Source: Ipomoea triloba (Eukaryota > Streptophyta > Magnoliopsida > Solanales > Convolvulaceae). From it: DNA of 64,000 nt. Under the pieces are notes generated by a model. The model worked only from the letters and a program-made list of their open reading frames with translations. It was not told the origin of the DNA and did not search any database. Positions 60,390 to 64,000 of the stretch are shown here, piece after piece. The position numbers and the translations under genes are program-made. Location of the stretch: the NCBI RefSeq assembly GCF_003576645.1, contig NC_044922.1:3264978-3328977 (forward strand). Reading direction: 5' to 3'. Each line of letters begins with the position of its first letter. Positions within the stretch are counted from its first letter, which is position 1.

Positions 60390-62821
60390 ATGGGAGGAGC
60401 TTCCGAGACGGCTTTGCACTGGTTAAGGCCGCTGGTGGAGTCCAAGAATTGGGATTACTGCGTTGTTTGGAGATTGGGCGATGATCCTTCCAGGTAAATG
60501 TCTAAACAGTGATGAAACGTGACTTGCATATGTGGTGTTTGATTTTATGCCTGGTGTGTTTTAGGTTTATTGAGTGGGTGGGGTGTTGTTGTTGCGGTGC
60601 GTATGGGGTTCTTTGCAATGTGAAGAAGGAAAAGGGGATGGAGGAGCAGGATTTGGGTCCTTTGTGCAGGGATGTTCATGTTCAGCATCATGTGAGAACT
60701 ATGGCTTGTGAAGCACTTGCTGGTTTTCCTAGCTCTATTCCCTTGTATTCTGGGTATGTTTTTGTGTGATTTTGCTTCCTTGTTAGTAGTATTTGCTGTT
60801 TCTGATATTGGTACTAATGACAATAGGATTCGAGGAGAGGTAGTGATATTGAATGAGCCCAAGTGGTTAATCCATGGATATGCATCAGATTCAAAGGCCC
60901 CAGATGTGAGTATTATACTGTTTCTTCCTTCTGGTTATGTTTCTGTGAACTGAAACCAGTGCCCGAAGGTATGGACTGGGTAAACATTGCCTTGTGACCC
61001 TTGTGATCCTAGCCAGCGATGAGGCAAATCAGCTTAGGTTGCCCCTGACTAGCTCAAACCAAGAAGGCCTATGGCTGCTCTCACTAGAAGTCGAACTTGG
61101 AACATCGTGGTTACCAAGCCAACAGCCTGACCAACTTGACTGGGATTGCCCCAATTTCAAGTTTTTCTTGACTGAATATATGAAGACCCTCATGAAATGC
61201 TTAATGTTGTTGAAACTGAGTTCTACCCTGTCCTGTTCAAAACTATAGTTTAAAGTTTTCCTCATTTGGCAGGGGATCAGTGGTACTCAGGTTTTGATTC
61301 CTGTAGCTGGTGGTCTTATTGAGCTCTACAGTTCAAGGCTGGTAAGACTCATTCTTTATTATTACTAAAACAGTTTAAGAAATTTAATCTCTAAAACCAA
61401 GCTCATGTATGTGTATATGTTCTGTTGTCTCCTTTTCTACAGATCCCAAAAGATCAGAAGACAATAGAGTTTGTTAGCAATAGGTTCAAGTTCTATGTAG
61501 AAGAAGCCATGAATGATATGGCCTATTTCAGTATGAGCAGACAACAGCAAGCTCTTGATTTATCTCCCAATGAGTGCCAAAGTAGCTGGTTGGCTCCTTT
61601 GCACTCTGCTGATTTGCCTGAACCCTGCAGTAACCCGAGCATCCAAGGATCGTCTACTGGCTCTACTCCTGCAAGTACCGAACGCTTGCAGTGTGATTCG
61701 GTTTCTAACCTTGTGTCTCTAAGCGAATCGTTTAACCAGTCAAATGACCTGTTCAACGAGAAATTGAAGCTGCATTGCAATCAACATCCAACCACGATGA
61801 AAAGCGATGAATTTTCACTGAGTTGTGTAACCTATGATATTGCTAGAAATGCCATTGTGACTGGCCAAAAGAGGCAGAGAGGACAATACCGTTCTAAGAA
61901 TCTCGTGACAGAGAGAAACAGAAGAAACAAAATAAAAGACGGTCTCTTTGCTCTAAGGGCTCTAGTTCCCAATATTACTAAGGTTAGATAGCTCTGTTTC
62001 TTTTTTGTTTCCATATGATGATTTTGGAATTCATTAACAGTTGCTCTTGTTCCTGCACTTATGAGAATCTCCTACAGATGGACAGGGCGTCAATACTTGG
62101 AGACGCTATTGATTACGTAAGGGAACTTCAACAGATTGTGAAGGAATTAGAGGACGAGCTGAACGAGATTGATGCAGAAGATGAAAGTCAGAGAATAGCT
62201 GAACATGTGACCCCCGACCTTAACGGAAAGAGCAAAGATAGTGAACAAACTTCTAAGAAGAGTAACAACGTCCTGAAGAAGGTATTAGCCATTTCTATGA
62301 AACTTTGCTATCTATTATGTTTCTTGTTCTTGAGAACAAAATGATCTGCATATTTGCATAAGAAGGCTGACACGGTTTTGCATCTTCTGTTAAGGCACAC
62401 GTGGAAGTAAACCAGATTGATTCGAGAGTTTTCATGCTTAGAGTCATCGGAAAACACAGCAGATGTGGATTCTCGAGGCTGATGGAAACTATGGATTCAC
62501 TAGGACTTCAAGTACTGGATGCTAATGTTACCACACTCAATGAAGAGGTCTTGAGCATCTTCAGAGCAGAGGTAACCGCCCGGATTAACAATCACCATAG
62601 AACCAAACTCTTGATTTACTTACAAGTCTCGGATACATTACCTAATAACAGACACCGAAAAACCAGCACTGCTGAAGCAAAATGAATATAATGTGGCTAA
62701 TGATTGTTGATCTTCAATGCTTCTTCCATGTTGACATTTGCTAACCTTTTGGCAGGCGAAAGCAGATGGAATGTGCAATTCGCGAACGCTAGAATGTGCA
62801 TTGGCTGAGCTAACAAATTGA
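60390..62821 (+). CDS. BHLH90: bHLH transcription factor, bHLH90-like
   Basis: Eight exons (60390-60493, 60565-60753, 60827-60905, 61273-61341, 61443-61982, 62078-62281, 62395-62571, 62756-62821) give 1428 nt and 475 aa. The N-terminal MYC/bHLH-type domain is clear: ETALHWLRPLVES, NWDYCVVWRLGDDPSRFIEW, VHVQHHVRTMACEAL and GEVVILNEPKWL. The bHLH region is about residues 297-350 (RSKNLVTERNRRNKIKDGLF then MDRASILGDAIDYVREL). The basic region has E304, R307 and R308 but no His at the G-box position (NLVTERNRR). A C-terminal ACT-like fold follows (VEVNQIDSRVFMLRVIG, SLGLQVLDANVTTLN). Two in-frame ATGs further up (60264, 60288) could add up to 42 residues; homologues I remember begin at the chosen M. 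Intron 3 (60906-61272) carries a reversed SINE. The role in Arabidopsis is poorly known; a nuclear, development-linked regulator is likely. Confidence 0.93.
60957..61150 (-). mobile_element. SINE family B, reversed, in bHLH90 intron 3
   Basis: CTTGTGATCCTAGCCAGCGA, GAGGCAAATCAGCTTAGGTT, GAAGTCGAACTTGGAACATC and GACTGGGATTGCCCCA are the reverse complement of the family B head and body. Confidence 0.65.
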
Positions 62822-63950
62822 ATGTCTCAAGACAGGTCTGCAAATCAAAGAATAGGTATCTAGTTTAAACTGTATATCCATTGTGCATCCCTCCTTTGAT
62901 CTGAACTCTGCCCCAAATGAAAGTTAGTATCTTAGTAGTAATTTCAAAATCTTTTTGTTATGTTGAATGAACTCTTTGGAAGTTAATGGAGGAAGAACCA
63001 ACTTTCTATGGAAACAAGTTGACAGCTTTGACAATTTTTCCCCTTTTTTTTTCTTGGTATGTTAACATAGGTCAAGTATTTAGATGATTACCATTGAAAA
63101 AGGAAAAAGAAAAGAAAAAAGAAAACAAAAAGTCACATAAACCCTTAAACTATAGATGAAATAGCAATTTAGTAATTAGGCTCCTAAATTATAAAAAGTT
63201 CTAATTAGACAATCGACACATCAACTCATTAAAAAAAAAACTGAGTGTAGCACATGTTCTTGCAAGGGCTATAAACTCTTGATAGGCCTGCAGTCTTTAA
63301 CTCCTCAATCTTGTAATGATGGCCTTTTGATTTAGTAATATTATTTGTTTGGATTTGCTTTAAAAAAAAATCATGATATCACATAATCATCCATTAAAAG
63401 CATTTATATTTCTTTTCGAGACTCCTCAAACATTTACAAACCTATCACAAGAAATTTATTTTTTATAGTCATTTAATCCGCTTCTCAAACACCTACAAAC
63501 CCAATAAAAAATTATCATAACCATCCAATTTGCATAAAAGTTAGGTTCCAATAAACAAGTTTCACCATTAATTAATACCAATTCTTTCCAAGCAACTCCC
63601 TTAAGTATACTGTTCTTCGGATTAATTAAGCTGCTCACGTGTCTGTGGTCCACATGTAGCCACATTTGGAAGCTTTTTGTTATCCAATATTTGACTGGTC
63701 AAAGTCAAGGTTAATGGGCAAAAAAATTTGACCCAATAGAAAAGTCTCTGATAGCCCCACTTACATGAAAAAGACTACAAATACCCTCCAAAAGAGTTTG
63801 ACTTCAACTCCAAGATTTCAAGCTCTAGGCTGTCACAATATTGTATGTTTAGCCAATGACAAAACATGAGAATTTTCATATGGAAAATAATTGTTAATAA
63901 AAAAATTTTTTAAGTGTTTTTTTTATTATAATTCAACTACACATAGATCC
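62822..63950. other. 3' UTR and intergenic
   Basis: The first ~150 bases are probably bHLH90 3' UTR. The rest is AT-rich without a supported gene or structured repeat until the SINE at the edge. Confidence 0.4.
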
Positions 63951-64000
63951 GCCAAAGACCTTGTGGTCAAGTCGTAGCGGTGTCCTGATTAACACTTTCA
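63951..64000 (+). mobile_element. SINE family A, cut by the window end
   Basis: GCCAAAGACCTTGTGGTCAA and GGTGTCCTGATTAACACTTT match the head of the family A copies; the rest lies outside the window. Confidence 0.6.

Overview
This is a nuclear segment of a eudicot plant. Every multi-exon gene has GT-AG introns with T-rich acceptors. Intergenic DNA is very AT-rich and full of tRNA-derived SINEs, Tourist-like MITEs and short-motif arrays, and the proteins are typical plant families. The repeats feel like a Solanales genome, possibly Convolvulaceae, but that is inference. One base (42698) is N.

Layout. 710-4188 (-): ATP-citrate lyase subunit A, 12 exons, 423 aa. 7634-7706 (+): tRNA-Ala(CGC) among degenerate tRNA-Ala-like copies. 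13749-16374 (+): BOI/BRG-type RING E3 ligase. 18833-22665 (+): peroxisomal naphthoate synthase (MenB/DHNS) with an N-terminal PTS2. 23785-30142 (+): class III PI3-kinase VPS34, 17 exons. 32803-35025 (+): ARF1-type small GTPase. 37814-38914 (-) and 44535-45590 (+): two single-exon divergent NAC proteins on the arms of a large inverted duplication, transcribed outward. 47304-49442 (-) and 50870-53755 (-): tandem nucleoredoxin 1 genes. 57339-57848 (+): small single-pass membrane protein. 60390-62821 (+): bHLH90-like transcription factor.

The genes do not form a pathway. Most are single-copy housekeeping genes: cytosolic acetyl-CoA supply, phylloquinone synthesis, PI3P signalling and vesicle coats. 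The NAC and nucleoredoxin pairs are local duplications. In both, one part is conserved (NAC domain, first thioredoxin site) and another diverges (acidic C-terminal repeats, third thioredoxin active site).

The most unusual material is non-coding. Several elements share an end close to GCAAATTATnnTGTGGACC but enclose different short-motif arrays (about 11.4, 17.3, 36.1, 46.2, 50.3, 55.5 and 55.7 kb). A MITE sits inside an older copy of its own family in the first naphthoate synthase intron. A GC-rich patch near 45.9-46.1 kb resembles an organellar group II intron end. The lone N lies between two perfect 27-bp copies, which looks like an unmerged contig join between the two NAC arms. Exon borders were read by eye from splice signals, reading frame and family knowledge; no alignment or search was run.
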